Part shown: in pieces, positions 1-7,696 of the stretch
Layout of the letters: every line of letters begins with the position of its first letter
Numbering within the stretch: position 1 is the first letter of the stretch
Assembly (NCBI GenBank): GCA_025350045.1
Contig: JANXYM010000103.1
Span: forward strand, 1-38,896
Source: Methanomicrobiales archaeon
GTDB taxonomy: Archaea; Halobacteriota; Methanomicrobia; Methanomicrobiales; Methanospirillaceae
Direction of reading: 5' to 3'
Length of the DNA: 38,896 bases
Translations under genes and position numbers: made by a program
Notes under the pieces: generated by a model
Seen by the model: only the letters and a program-made list of their open reading frames with translations
Database searches by the model: none
Told to the model about the DNA's origin: nothing

Positions 1-64
1 TCCCGGATAAACAGATTTCCTCTCAGATGCATCACCGCAAAAAACCCACGATTGCTCGTGGCAA

Positions 65-138
65 CGGGCCCGAAGGGATTTGAACCCTTGACCACCTGGT
101 TAAAAGCCAGGCGCTCTACCGAACTGAGCTACGAACCC
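65..138 (-). tRNA. tRNA-Lys (anticodon UUU)
   Basis: Reading the minus strand, the 7-bp acceptor stem pairs GGGTTCG with CGGGCCC, including two G-U pairs. The anticodon loop is CTTTTAA, giving UUU. The T loop is TTCAAAT and the D arm contains AGCTCAG. The discriminator base is G (position 65). No 3' CCA is encoded, so CCA must be added after transcription. No intron is visible. Confidence 0.96.
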
Positions 139-177
139 AAATGGAATAGGATGTACAGCGTTATAACAATGTAGAGA

Positions 178-191
178 AACTATATAAATAT
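178..191 (-). promoter_or_regulatory. TATA box upstream of tRNA-Lys
   Basis: On the minus strand this AT-rich stretch reads AATATTTATATAGT, a good archaeal TATA element. It lies about 45 nt upstream of the tRNA 5' end, which would allow a short leader trimmed by RNase P. Position and match are seen; activity is inferred. Confidence 0.5.
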
Positions 192-224
192 TCCCCATAA
201 TTCCTTCGATCCAATGAAAATGCA

Positions 225-854
225 TCAGACCCCTTTTACAAACTTCTCATTGATCTTTTTTAACCGGATCTCGTCGGCCCTGATCTTCTCATCCAGCTTG
301 TTGATCGCCTGGATCTGATCTTCGGGAACGACGCACCGGAGATTATTCATACCGCTTGAGTTTTTTAATACAGTAAGAAGATTTTTATCCACTTCAATAC
401 TCTTCCTGAGCGCAGAATATTCGTCAATGATTACCGGGTCAAGACCGGCATCCCGGGCAATCCCGGCCTCCAGTTTTACATTGATGCGGCGTTCAAAGAC
501 CCGGTTTATCGAGTTGAGCAGCTGAGCCGGGTTGACGGGTTTTGAGACAAAATCCTCAATATTGAAACTGTGCTCCTGCGCCTCTTCAGGACTGATCTTT
601 TTTGCCGAGAACATGAGAACGGGAATATCGCAGGTCTCCGGATTGGCCTTGATCTTCTCTAATGTTTCCCAGCCATCAATGGGCTCCATCATAATATCGA
701 GCAGGATGAGATCAGGTTTGCTGGTAAGAAGAAGGGATACCGCTTCATCCCCCCCGTGGGCGGCAATCGGTTTGAAACCTTTCCTTTTTAAAAGTGCAAC
801 AAGACCATCCACAATATAGGGGCTGTCATCTACAATCAGAATTGAATTATCCAC
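225..854 (-). CDS. Response regulator receiver protein with helical C-terminal extension
   Basis: 209 aa. Residues 1-120 are a CheY-like receiver: acidic pair D9/D10, phospho-acceptor D53 in LILLDIMM, switch Ser83 and Lys105 in FVSKP. Residues about 125-209 form a charged helical tail with no recognised output domain. That tail resembles the one in the neighbouring regulator at 989-1624 (both contain an EYxxLxKSI-type segment), so the two are paralogues. The start is GTG at 854 with an AAGGGA Shine-Dalgarno about 9 nt upstream. No histidine kinase is visible nearby. It is downstream of the roadblock and second regulator genes on the same strand, separated by a 134-nt spacer. The receiver is certain; the tail may mediate protein contacts, which is inference. 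Confidence 0.9.
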   Translation of the reverse strand: MDNSILIVDDSPYIVDGLVALLKRKGFKPIAAHGGDEAVSLLLTSKPDLILLDIMMEPIDGWETLEKIKANPETCDIPVLMFSAKKISPEEAQEHSFNIEDFVSKPVNPAQLLNSINRVFERRINVKLEAGIARDAGLDPVIIDEYSALRKSIEVDKNLLTVLKNSSGMNNLRCVVPEDQIQAINKLDEKIRADEIRLKKINEKFVKGV

Positions 855-908
855 GATAATAGTCCCTTATGCACCTGACGTAAACAGCAGATTTGCTATC
901 AATAACCG

Positions 909-930
909 GCATCAGCTGAGATCCTGATGC
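909..930. other. Perfect hairpin between the two regulator genes
   Basis: GCATCAG (909-915) and CTGATGC (924-930) form a 7-bp stem with an 8-nt loop. It sits in the 134-nt spacer between two same-strand response-regulator genes. It could be a partial terminator, a processing site or an operator; the sequence does not decide. Confidence 0.4.
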
Positions 931-988
931 AGATTAGTATTATCCCCCATAGTATTCATAGATTGATGTAAATAATCCGGTGAATGAA

Positions 989-1624
989 TTATTTTTCCGC
1001 TGAGGTCCCCGAGAGTTCCCCTTTTATCTGCTGGAGCCGGTTCTCCTGGAACTTTATGTTCATTTCCATGCTCTTGATAGCACGGGATATCTCATCGCTG
1101 ACCCGGACTTTCGAATCATTGAAGTTATAGGTGGTCTCGAGGATCTTCATCAGGCGCTTGTTCACATCAATACTCTTGCTCAGGCGGGCGTATTCGGTGA
1201 TGATCTCGGCATCGAAACCTGACTCTTTTGCCATATCCATATCGGACTTTATGGACTGCCTGCGGTTGAGAACGTGTTCGATGGCATCATAGAGTTCACG
1301 GTGAGTGATGGGTTTTAATACGTAATCTTCTATATAAATGCCATATTCCTGCGCTTCTGCAGGTGTGAGCTGTTTGGCAGTGAGCATGAGCACGGGGATC
1401 TCTTTTGTCAGGGGATTTTCCTTGACCTTTTCAAGCGTCTCCCAACCATCCATGGGTTCCATCATGATGTCGAGGAGGATGAGATCCGGAGTCACGGTCT
1501 TTAAAATCTCAAGGCACTCCTCACCCCCGTATGCAGCAACAGTGCGGTACCCACCGCGCTCAAGCATGGTGACGAAGACATCGACGATAAAAGGGCTGTC
1601 ATCGACTACAAGTATCGTAAACAT
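989..1624 (-). CDS. Response regulator receiver protein with helical C-terminal extension (paralogue)
   Basis: 211 aa, paralogous over its full length to the protein at 225-854. Receiver residues are D8/D9, phospho-acceptor D52 in LILLDIMM, Thr82 and Lys104 in YVLKP. The C-terminal 85 residues are the same type of charged helical tail, without a DNA-binding or enzymatic domain. The ATG start at 1624 overlaps the TAA stop of the upstream roadblock gene (TAATG), indicating translational coupling. Here the switch residue is the usual Thr, whereas the paralogue has Ser. A protein-protein signalling output is inferred from the missing effector domain and the coupling to a roadblock protein. Confidence 0.92.
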   Translation of the reverse strand: MFTILVVDDSPFIVDVFVTMLERGGYRTVAAYGGEECLEILKTVTPDLILLDIMMEPMDGWETLEKVKENPLTKEIPVLMLTAKQLTPAEAQEYGIYIEDYVLKPITHRELYDAIEHVLNRRQSIKSDMDMAKESGFDAEIITEYARLSKSIDVNKRLMKILETTYNFNDSKVRVSDEISRAIKSMEMNIKFQENRLQQIKGELSGTSAEK

Positions 1625-1983
1625 TACATAACCTCCCCGATCTTTTTGGCAACTGCATGCATCTCTGTATGCACTTTGTCGGCATTCGTTTTATCTCTGA
1701 CTATTGCGGTGATAAGGAAATTTTCTCCGGCGGCCATCACGATAACCTGAGTATCCTGAGTCCGGATAGTGACTGACTCAAGGGCCTTTAACTTGATGAT
1801 ACTCCCGACCGATTCCGCCGATGAGAGGATCGTCGCAGAAAGCGCACCAAACCATGGTTCATTCAAATCCTGGTCAAAATATTTTCCTGCGATGATCCCG
1901 TCACGGGATACGAGGGCGCATGCTGAAACCCCTTCAATCGCCTTAACCTTGTCGATAAATACGGAGATCTTCTCTTTCAACAT
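1624..1983 (-). CDS. Roadblock/LC7 domain protein
   Basis: 119 aa, the usual length of a stand-alone roadblock/LC7 protein. The family pattern is visible: an N-terminal helix ending in a small-residue turn (VKAIEGVSACALVSRDG), alternating strands, and a hydrophobic C-terminal half. In other organisms such proteins act as small-GTPase regulators or scaffolds. No GTPase is adjacent here; instead the gene is first in an operon with two receiver proteins and is coupled to the first by a TAATG overlap. An AGGAGC Shine-Dalgarno lies about 8 nt before ATG 1983, and a strong TATA box lies at 2035-2045. The family call is good; the partner is unknown. Confidence 0.82.
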   Translation of the reverse strand: MLKEKISVFIDKVKAIEGVSACALVSRDGIIAGKYFDQDLNEPWFGALSATILSSAESVGSIIKLKALESVTIRTQDTQVIVMAAGENFLITAIVRDKTNADKVHTEMHAVAKKIGEVM

Positions 1984-2034
1984 GGACCGGCTCCTGTTGC
2001 ACTACCCTGCCTAATTCATAATACCTGATGGAAG

Positions 2035-2045
2035 CATATATACAT
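2035..2045 (-). promoter_or_regulatory. TATA box of the roadblock/response-regulator operon
   Basis: On the minus strand the site reads ATGTATATATG, close to the archaeal TATA consensus. It would place the transcription start near 2012, giving a leader of about 30 nt before ATG 1983. It faces away from the minD promoter at 2176-2187. Confidence 0.6.
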
Positions 2046-2175
2046 ATTGCTTTATGTTCATCTGTGATACAACAGTTCCCGGCAAAGTTATCGGTTTTTC
2101 CTTAAACGATTTCCCTGCTTTTTCAGAATGTTTCCCTGCACCTGCCCGTCAGGTGTCCCCGCGTTACAATCAACA

Positions 2176-2187
2176 ATATATAAATAT
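2176..2187 (+). promoter_or_regulatory. TATA box of the minD-like gene
   Basis: ATATATAAATAT lies 34-45 nt upstream of ATG 2221, placing initiation about 10 nt before the start codon. There is no Shine-Dalgarno in front of this ATG, which fits a leaderless or very short leader mRNA. Confidence 0.6.
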
Positions 2188-2220
2188 GATTTACCCCAAC
2201 CAGTGCAAATAAGAGTTCCC

Positions 2221-3000
2221 ATGATCCGTGCATACACCATAACTTCAGGAAAAGGTGGAGTGGGAAAGACTACTCTCACTGTGAATCTGGGGATATCACT
2301 GGCCCTTCTGGGCCGTGAAACCTACATTCTCGATGCTGATATCGGCATGGCAAACATGGCACTGATACTGGGTATGGACGATATACCGGTCACCCTGCAC
2401 GAGGTACTGGCCGGAAAAGGGGATATTGAAGATGCCATTTATGAGGGCCCGGGGGGGGTGAAAGTGGTTCCGAGCGGCATATCGCTCCAGGGATTCCAGC
2501 AGGCTGATCCTGACAAACTCAGGGATGTCATGCACCAGCTTGTCGATAAGTGTGAATACCTCCTGATTGACGCTCCAAGCGGCATATCCAAAGAAGGAGT
2601 GGTGCCCCTGTCGGTTGCTGATGAAGTCATTCTCGTTGTCAACCCGGAACTTGCCTCAATGGCAGATGCGCTGAAGACGAAGATACTCTGCGAAGTCATG
2701 GGCGGCAGGGTGTACGGCGCGATCCTGAACCGGGCCGGGCTCGAACATACGGAGCTCCGTTCCCAGAGCGTTGAGGATGTACTGGGGGTCCGCGTGATCG
2801 ATGTGGTTCCCGAAGACGCAAATGTCCGGAGGGCTGCCGCCTACAAAAATCCCTGTGTGCTGAAATATCCCAAAACGGATGCCTCACGGGCATTCCGTCG
2901 CATTGCTGCACAGATCTCGGGGGTTGTGTACGATGATTCACAAGGAGAGCAAAAGGTGGAGAGCTTTGTAGACAGGCTCGCCCGGTCAGTGTTCCGGTGA
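2221..3000 (+). CDS. MinD/ParA-family ATPase
   Basis: 259 aa starting at ATG 2221 (MIRAYTIT); the longer frame upstream would run through the promoter. The deviant Walker A motif GKGGVGKTT spans residues 10-18, followed by the Walker A' segment ILDADIGMANM and the switch II region LLIDAPSG. The C-terminus (VESFVDRLARSVFR) can form an amphipathic helix like the MinD membrane-targeting sequence. Such ATPases position proteins at the membrane. Archaeal MinD homologues are numerous and several are linked to chemosensory or archaellum positioning rather than division, so the exact role is open. The small membrane/coiled-coil protein 19 nt downstream is a candidate partner. Confidence 0.9.
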   Translation: MIRAYTITSGKGGVGKTTLTVNLGISLALLGRETYILDADIGMANMALILGMDDIPVTLHEVLAGKGDIEDAIYEGPGGVKVVPSGISLQGFQQADPDKLRDVMHQLVDKCEYLLIDAPSGISKEGVVPLSVADEVILVVNPELASMADALKTKILCEVMGGRVYGAILNRAGLEHTELRSQSVEDVLGVRVIDVVPEDANVRRAAAYKNPCVLKYPKTDASRAFRRIAAQISGVVYDDSQGEQKVESFVDRLARSVFR

Positions 3001-3019
3001 TACTATTCTTGGGGAGATA

Positions 3020-3217
3020 ATGGCTTACGAAGGCTACATGCTGGTGTTGTTCGGGGGAGTTATTGTAATTCAGCAGTTCATCATTTACCTGATGTACGTG
3101 CGGATCCGGCAACTGTTAAACGAGATTGATGCGATTGAAGGCAAGATCAAGATCACGGATACGGAACTCGAAAATCTCATAACGAGAGTTGAGGAGTTCA
3201 AACGGGGCAATATATAG
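3020..3217 (+). CDS. Small membrane-anchored coiled-coil protein
   Basis: 65 aa. Residues 5-27 are a hydrophobic transmembrane helix (YMLVLFGGVIVIQQFIIYLMY). Residues 30-62 are a charged helix with heptad-like spacing. The start at ATG 3020 is preceded by GGGGAG at ideal spacing. It follows the MinD-like gene by 19 nt and ends at a hairpin/T-tract terminator, so the two form a bicistronic unit. I do not recognise a named family. A membrane tether or activator for the ATPase, analogous in layout to MinE- or MipZ-type partners but not similar in sequence, is inference. Confidence 0.75.
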   Translation: MAYEGYMLVLFGGVIVIQQFIIYLMYVRIRQLLNEIDAIEGKIKITDTELENLITRVEEFKRGNI

Positions 3218-3244
3218 AGATGCAGAGACCTGCATTTCTCTTTT
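3216..3244 (+). terminator. Hairpin plus T-tract terminator after minD operon
   Basis: AGAGATGCAG (3216-3225) pairs with CTGCAT..CTCT (3230-3241) with a 2-nt bulge and a 4-nt loop, followed by a short T run. It begins at the stop codon of the 65-aa gene and lies 47 nt before tRNA-Pro. Confidence 0.6.
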
Positions 3245-3290
3245 CCCCACAACAAGCTACATAAGGAATCTCATCCTAGAATATTAGAGC

Positions 3291-3364
3291 GGGGCCATAG
3301 GGTAGCCTGGCCATCCTAGGAGACTGGGGGTCTTCTGACCTGAGTTCAAATCTCAGTGGCCCCA
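3291..3364 (+). tRNA. tRNA-Pro (anticodon GGG)
   Basis: The acceptor stem GGGGCCA pairs with TGGCCCC, with discriminator A at 3364. The anticodon stem GGAGA/TCTTC encloses the loop CTGGGGG, giving anticodon GGG at positions 34-36. The T arm is CTGAG-TTCAAAT-CTCAG. No CCA is encoded and there is no intron. The DUF89 gene starts 28 nt downstream. Confidence 0.95.
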
Positions 3365-3391
3365 TTTAGTTGTTGTTTTTCAGGCGTTGTC

Positions 3392-4255
3392 ATGAAGATT
3401 ACCGGCACCTGTACAGATTGTCTCATATCCCGCGTGCGACTGGAATGCACCTTGTGCAATGCCACAGATGTAAAAACTGCTGAAGCGGTTGCTGCGTGCA
3501 CCACACTTCTAGAAGAGATCCGAAATGAGCCGTTGAGCCACCCGCAGATCGCAAGCAGGATCCATCGCAGGGCGTATGAAATCCTGGGCACGTCCGATCC
3601 CTTTGCAAAGCTCAAGAGGGAGGGGAACAACCAGGCAATAGAAGTCTGCAAAAAAGTACAGGGCAGCCTGGTGACATTTCGGGATCATGTGCTTGCTGCT
3701 GTCATTGGCAATACTTTTGATTATGGCGTAAAAGGGCATGTGGTTGCTGAAAATTTCTCTGTCTTTTTTGAACGGGAATTTGAAAAAGGCTTAACCATTG
3801 ATGATACGGATGCAATCCTTCCCCTCTGCACCCGCGTGGTGTACTTAAGCGATAACTGTGGCGAGATTGTTCTTGACCGGCTGCTCATCAAGTACCTGAA
3901 GTCCCAGGGCGCTCACGTGACCCTCGCGGTCAAGGATGCGCCAGCGCTCAATGATGCAACCCTGCAGGACGCCTGGGACCTAAACCTCGATTTCATTGTG
4001 GACTGCCTCACGACAACCGGAGGCGGGGCGGAGATCGGTATCTGCATGGAGAACATTCCCGATGACCTGAAGCGGGCGATCAAAAGTTGTACCATCATCA
4101 TTGCAAAAGGCATGGCCAACTTCGAGTCACTTTCGGAAATGGATAACCTCCCCCCAGTCGCCTACCTGATGGCAGCAAAGTGCGGACCGGTAGCCGAGGA
4201 GGCCGGCGGTGTGCCGGTAGGTTCAAAGATCGCCATGCTCCGGTTGTCAAAGTAA
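3392..4255 (+). CDS. DUF89 (damage-control phosphatase-like) protein
   Basis: 287 aa. The start is set at ATG 3392; the open frame extends into the tRNA-Pro gene, which is not plausible as coding. An N-terminal cysteine cluster (CTDC at 7-10, CTLC at 19-22) is typical of archaeal members. The catalytic metal-site signatures are present: YLSDNCGEIVLD at 151-162, NDAT at 187-190 and AKGMANFESLSE further on. DUF89 proteins are metal-dependent phosphatases proposed to remove damaged or overflow phosphometabolites; the Cys cluster suggests a bound metal or cluster. The natural substrate cannot be deduced from sequence. Confidence 0.88.
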   Translation: MKITGTCTDCLISRVRLECTLCNATDVKTAEAVAACTTLLEEIRNEPLSHPQIASRIHRRAYEILGTSDPFAKLKREGNNQAIEVCKKVQGSLVTFRDHVLAAVIGNTFDYGVKGHVVAENFSVFFEREFEKGLTIDDTDAILPLCTRVVYLSDNCGEIVLDRLLIKYLKSQGAHVTLAVKDAPALNDATLQDAWDLNLDFIVDCLTTTGGGAEIGICMENIPDDLKRAIKSCTIIIAKGMANFESLSEMDNLPPVAYLMAAKCGPVAEEAGGVPVGSKIAMLRLSK

Positions 4256-4444
4256 AATGCATAAGAGAGTCTCTTTGCGCTTCTCCCGGGAACCACGCGG
4301 GGGTTTATTTAAAAACCGTCACCAGCATCAACCCGGACAACAGTCTGCGCCGGATAAAAAAAACAGTCTGGATTTTCCCGTTCTCTTTCATCACCGGGCT
4401 TATAATCCCATACCATTTTATCTTGCACCCTCTGATCATTGATC

Positions 4445-4906
4445 ATGGTACTTCCTGATCTGGGGTTATCCTTTGGATGGCTGCTTATTGCCGCAGGGGC
4501 TCTGCTGCTTCTTGTCGAAGTGTCCAGTCCGGGGTTTTTTGCAACGGTGCCTGCTACCGTATTGATCATTTTGGGAATCCTGCAACTCATGGGAGTGGAT
4601 ATCTCAAACCCGTGGGCTGGCGGCGTCATCGGCATTATTACTGCTCTTTGCGCTGCCGGCTTTACTGTCTGGATGTACAGTAAGGTTACCACAAACGAGA
4701 GCCCCACAACCATCAGCCGGGACTCATTGGTTGGTATGGAAGGCCAGGTGCAAAAATCCGTGGATGCGACCACCATCTCCGGTAAAGTCGTGATCGGCAG
4801 CACGGAATGGAGTGCACGCTCGACCGGTGCCGTAATTCCGGCCGGAAAGCGGGTAAAAGTGGTAAGTTCCCAGGGCGTACATATCGTAGTTGAAGAGGTG
4901 GAATAA
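4445..4906 (+). CDS. NfeD-like membrane protein
   Basis: 153 aa from ATG 4445; an in-frame TTG two codons upstream is less likely. Residues about 8-75 hold hydrophobic membrane segments with short loops (including the SSPGFF turn common in NfeD proteins). Residues 85-150 form a small beta-rich, OB-like C-terminal domain (LVGMEGQVQKSV, ... GVHIVVEEVE). NfeD proteins pair with SPFH/stomatin proteins in membrane microdomains, and here the SPFH gene begins one base after this stop codon. This is the short NfeD form without the ClpP-like protease domain. A TATA-like TTATAAT lies near 4400. Confidence 0.87.
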   Translation: MVLPDLGLSFGWLLIAAGALLLLVEVSSPGFFATVPATVLIILGILQLMGVDISNPWAGGVIGIITALCAAGFTVWMYSKVTTNESPTTISRDSLVGMEGQVQKSVDATTISGKVVIGSTEWSARSTGAVIPAGKRVKVVSSQGVHIVVEEVE

Positions 4907-4907
4907 T

Positions 4908-6008
4908 ATGGATTTTATTGGAACGATCGTTGTCATATTCCTGATACTGGTTATCGTCTATATCTTTGCAAAAGGTGTGGTGATTGTCCAGCCATACGAA
5001 CAAGGCCTGCAGGTCCGTCTCGGCCAGTACGTCGGGCGGATGAATCCCGGTTTCCGCTGGATAGTTCCGTTTGTCAGCGAGGTGACAAAACTCGACCTTC
5101 GTACCCAGGTGATGGAAGTCCCCAGCCAGGAAGTTATTACGAAGGATAACTCCCCAACGAACGTGGACGCAATCGTCTATGTCCGGGTGATCGACCCGGA
5201 GAAAGCATTCTTCGAAGTCGCCAATTACCGGCTGGCGACCGTTGTGCTCGCCCAGACCAGCTTAAGGGGTATCATCGGGGATATGGAGCTCGATGAGGTG
5301 CTCTACAACCGTGACGTGATCAACACGAAACTCCGCGACATTCTCGACCGTGAGACCGACCAGTGGGGTGTCAAGGTCGAACGCGTGGAGATAAAGGAAG
5401 TCGATCCGGTTGCTGCAGTCAAGAACGCCATGACCGAGCAGACCGCTGCAGAACGAGCACGTCGTGCCGCCATCCTGAGGGCTGACGGTGAGAAACGTTC
5501 TGCGATCCTCAAGGCAGAAGGTCTCCGGCAGTCGATGATTCTTGAAGCTGAAGGCGAACGGCAAAGCAAGGTGCTGCGGGCAGAAGGGGAGCGACTCTCC
5601 CGGATCCTTCAGGCACAGGGAGAGGCACAGGGGCTGCGCATTCTCTCGGTCGGTGCCGCACCGCTCGATAACCGGGCCATGACCGTGCTCACGTTAAACG
5701 CGCTTAAGAACATGGCAGACGGCCAGGCAACCAAGATCATCTTCCCGTTCGAGCTCTCGCAGCTGATCCGGCAGGGAGCAAAATTCCTCGGGGCAACTGA
5801 CGAGACAGAAGAAGCCGTTGCAGGACGTCCGGTTATGGACGAGACGATCCTTGGGGATATGCCCCAGCGTGAAGAGGTGAATGCAATCTTAAAAGAGATC
5901 AAGGATGCAGTCCCGAAAGTCTCGGTCGATGAACTCAAGGATACCAGCAAACGCAAACTTGCAGTTGAGGCAGAAATGGATGCCGCTGCCATACCGCCGG
6001 CAGTATAA
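4908..6008 (+). CDS. SPFH/stomatin-prohibitin family protein
   Basis: 366 aa from ATG 4908, preceded by GAGGTGG about 8 nt upstream inside the end of the NfeD gene. One N-terminal transmembrane helix spans residues 4-22. The SPFH/Band 7 domain covers about 24-185 (VVIVQPYEQGLQVRLG, GFRWIVPF, EVITKDNSPTNVDAIVYVRV). A long charged helix at about 185-250 has repeated AEGERQS-type units, the usual oligomerising coiled coil. The C-terminal 100 residues are acidic and low in conservation. Stomatin-like proteins assemble as membrane rings and regulate proteases or channels; the adjoining NfeD gene is the expected partner. Confidence 0.93.
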   Translation: MDFIGTIVVIFLILVIVYIFAKGVVIVQPYEQGLQVRLGQYVGRMNPGFRWIVPFVSEVTKLDLRTQVMEVPSQEVITKDNSPTNVDAIVYVRVIDPEKAFFEVANYRLATVVLAQTSLRGIIGDMELDEVLYNRDVINTKLRDILDRETDQWGVKVERVEIKEVDPVAAVKNAMTEQTAAERARRAAILRADGEKRSAILKAEGLRQSMILEAEGERQSKVLRAEGERLSRILQAQGEAQGLRILSVGAAPLDNRAMTVLTLNALKNMADGQATKIIFPFELSQLIRQGAKFLGATDETEEAVAGRPVMDETILGDMPQREEVNAILKEIKDAVPKVSVDELKDTSKRKLAVEAEMDAAAIPPAV

Positions 6009-6020
6009 CCAGATTATCCC

Positions 6021-6028
6021 TTTTTTTT
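6021..6028 (+). terminator. T8 tract downstream of SPFH gene
   Basis: A run of eight T residues begins 12 nt after the SPFH stop codon, the type of U-tract that terminates archaeal transcription. Confidence 0.55.
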
Positions 6029-6133
6029 AATTCACATCTATTCCCAACAGTAAAGATTGTAAAAACATTACCGAGATTGCAAAAAATTGTGCTCGGGAGA
6101 AACGCACATGAACCTTTAGCGTTCACACCCGAA

Positions 6134-6300
6134 GCATAAAAATCATTGATTACGAGTGTCCCCTGCCGCTATAGCCTCCTCATATGGCGATAGCGACACA
6201 TCGGCCTTAGGTGGCCTCATACGAAACAGCGGCAGTCAAGAGGGGGGGGGCACCCTCCTCTAGTAGCCGAAAGGGATGTGCGGAAAAAACGAGGAGGGGA
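6134..6300. other. Hairpin-rich non-coding element, possible structured RNA (element A)
   Basis: The 294-nt spacer between the convergent SPFH and M50 genes has no plausible ORF but strong pairing. CTGCCGCT (6163-6170) pairs perfectly with AGCGGCAG (6228-6235), enclosing smaller stems (TATAGCC/GGCGATA with one mismatch; GGCC-6 nt-GGCC). CCCTCCTC (6253-6260) pairs perfectly with GAGGAGGG (6291-6298). An AT-rich CATAAAAATC at 6134-6143 could be a TATA box for plus-strand transcription. GATTACGAGTGTCCCC (6148-6163) recurs, with one base different, at 37154 in another convergent spacer. It does not show RNase P or SRP RNA hallmarks. Strand and function are undetermined. Confidence 0.5.
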
Positions 6301-6302
6301 AG

Positions 6303-7622
6303 TTACGGTGCGGCCATTGCCTTTAACAAAAGAGGCATGGTGAAGGCCAGGATAAGGACAATGACCATGGAGTAGCTGACCGCGAGAACCACGGGGCCGG
6401 AATATTTTAACAGCCCCCGGGGTTCGAGCAGCCGTTCAACACCTTCTTTCATGATATATCCCCCGTCGAACGGGACCAGCGGTATTGCATTGCATAACCC
6501 GACACAGATGTTGAGCCAGGCGCACCAGAACAGGATCTGCACCACAAGCCAGTAATAATCAAACGGTACAGACCAGGCAGCAACATCCGTAGTGTCATTG
6601 ACAAGGATGATGAAATTGCCGAAATTGACGGGATCAATGAATACCTGGATAGGGATTGCCAGAATCACCAAGAATCCCAGGGGAGTGCCCAGCTGGTCGA
6701 AGATACGCTTCATCTGAGGTGCATCATAATATGCAACGCCCATGAATCCGCTGTCTTTGGGAGCAGTGCCCGGTGTTTCCGGCCACCGGCTCAATGTTAA
6801 TGCGTAGGGTGTTCTTTTTCCCTCCTTTTCAATGTCAAGGATTACCGTGTCTCCCGGGCGGGTGGTATTGAGGAACCGGGCAATTTCATCCCGGGAGGAG
6901 ATGTCTATGCCATTGATACTCCGTATCACTGAATCAGGAGGCACACCGGCAATTGCGGCAGGATAACCCTGGTACACCGCTTTTACCAGGGGCGCCTGGA
7001 GAGGAACGGCCATGCCCAGCAGGAGGACCAGAAGGCCAAAACAGAGGAGACCGACAACGATATTATTCATTATTCCGGCGCCCAGCATCCGTACCTTTGG
7101 AAGACCCCTGGTCTTCTCAAACTCCTCTTCGTCAGGCTCGACAAACGCGCCTATGGGGATGACACAGAACAGTACGCCGATGAATTTTACCTTCATACCT
7201 TCTGCACGGGCAAGGAACGCATGACCAAACTCGTGGACAACAAGGGTCAGCACAAAGGCAAACCAGACCGCAAACGTGAAGGGGATAAACTGGTTTACCC
7301 CGGGGATTGCCAGGATATTGCGCACATCATTTATTGCCGAGGGAGGGGTCTGCTGGACATAGTTGAAGTGGAGCGAGAACAGGAGCATGAACACGGTTGC
7401 AATGGAGACAAGGATTACGATGACCGCACCGAGCGTCCCATAAAAACGCAGGAAGGAGTGAAAGCGGGTAAGTATATCGAAAAATCCGACACGGTGGCTC
7501 CGTATCGCCATAATGGGACCATAGAAAACGATGTGCTCTTGCCAGAGTTTATTCCGGTGGATGACAAACGCCGTCGCTGCATAGGCGGCAACCAGAAGAA
7601 TGAGGATGAAGAGCCAGTCCAT
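6303..7622 (-). CDS. M50 (site-2-type) intramembrane metalloprotease with PDZ domain
   Basis: 439 aa from ATG 7622 (MDWLFILIL); the longer frame adds a hydrophilic stretch with no support. The zinc site HEFGH is at residues 130-134 inside a membrane helix, and the second signature NAIPLVPFDGG at 378-388 supplies the Asp ligand. A PDZ-like region lies about 225-300 (AAIAGVPPDSVIRSINGIDIS). Multiple transmembrane helices flank these sites. Site-2 proteases cut membrane-bound substrates, often anti-sigma factors or stress regulators in bacteria; archaeal substrates are mostly unknown. It converges on element A and the SPFH gene. Confidence 0.92.
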   Translation of the reverse strand: MDWLFILILLVAAYAATAFVIHRNKLWQEHIVFYGPIMAIRSHRVGFFDILTRFHSFLRFYGTLGAVIVILVSIATVFMLLFSLHFNYVQQTPPSAINDVRNILAIPGVNQFIPFTFAVWFAFVLTLVVHEFGHAFLARAEGMKVKFIGVLFCVIPIGAFVEPDEEEFEKTRGLPKVRMLGAGIMNNIVVGLLCFGLLVLLLGMAVPLQAPLVKAVYQGYPAAIAGVPPDSVIRSINGIDISSRDEIARFLNTTRPGDTVILDIEKEGKRTPYALTLSRWPETPGTAPKDSGFMGVAYYDAPQMKRIFDQLGTPLGFLVILAIPIQVFIDPVNFGNFIILVNDTTDVAAWSVPFDYYWLVVQILFWCAWLNICVGLCNAIPLVPFDGGYIMKEGVERLLEPRGLLKYSGPVVLAVSYSMVIVLILAFTMPLLLKAMAAP

Positions 7623-7696
7623 TCCAGTACAATGGCATTGCCGGGCTGATAAAGTATTCACCCGGGCCAAATCCTGCGTTGGTTAACATAAAACGG

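Noticed and set aside
3356-3391. Longer start of the DUF89 gene
   Set aside because: It would begin inside the tRNA-Pro gene. ATG 3392 begins with the family-like MKITGTCTDC.
6134-6300. RNase P RNA or SRP RNA
   Set aside because: The conserved cores of these RNAs are not recognisable, and the element is too short for archaeal SRP RNA.
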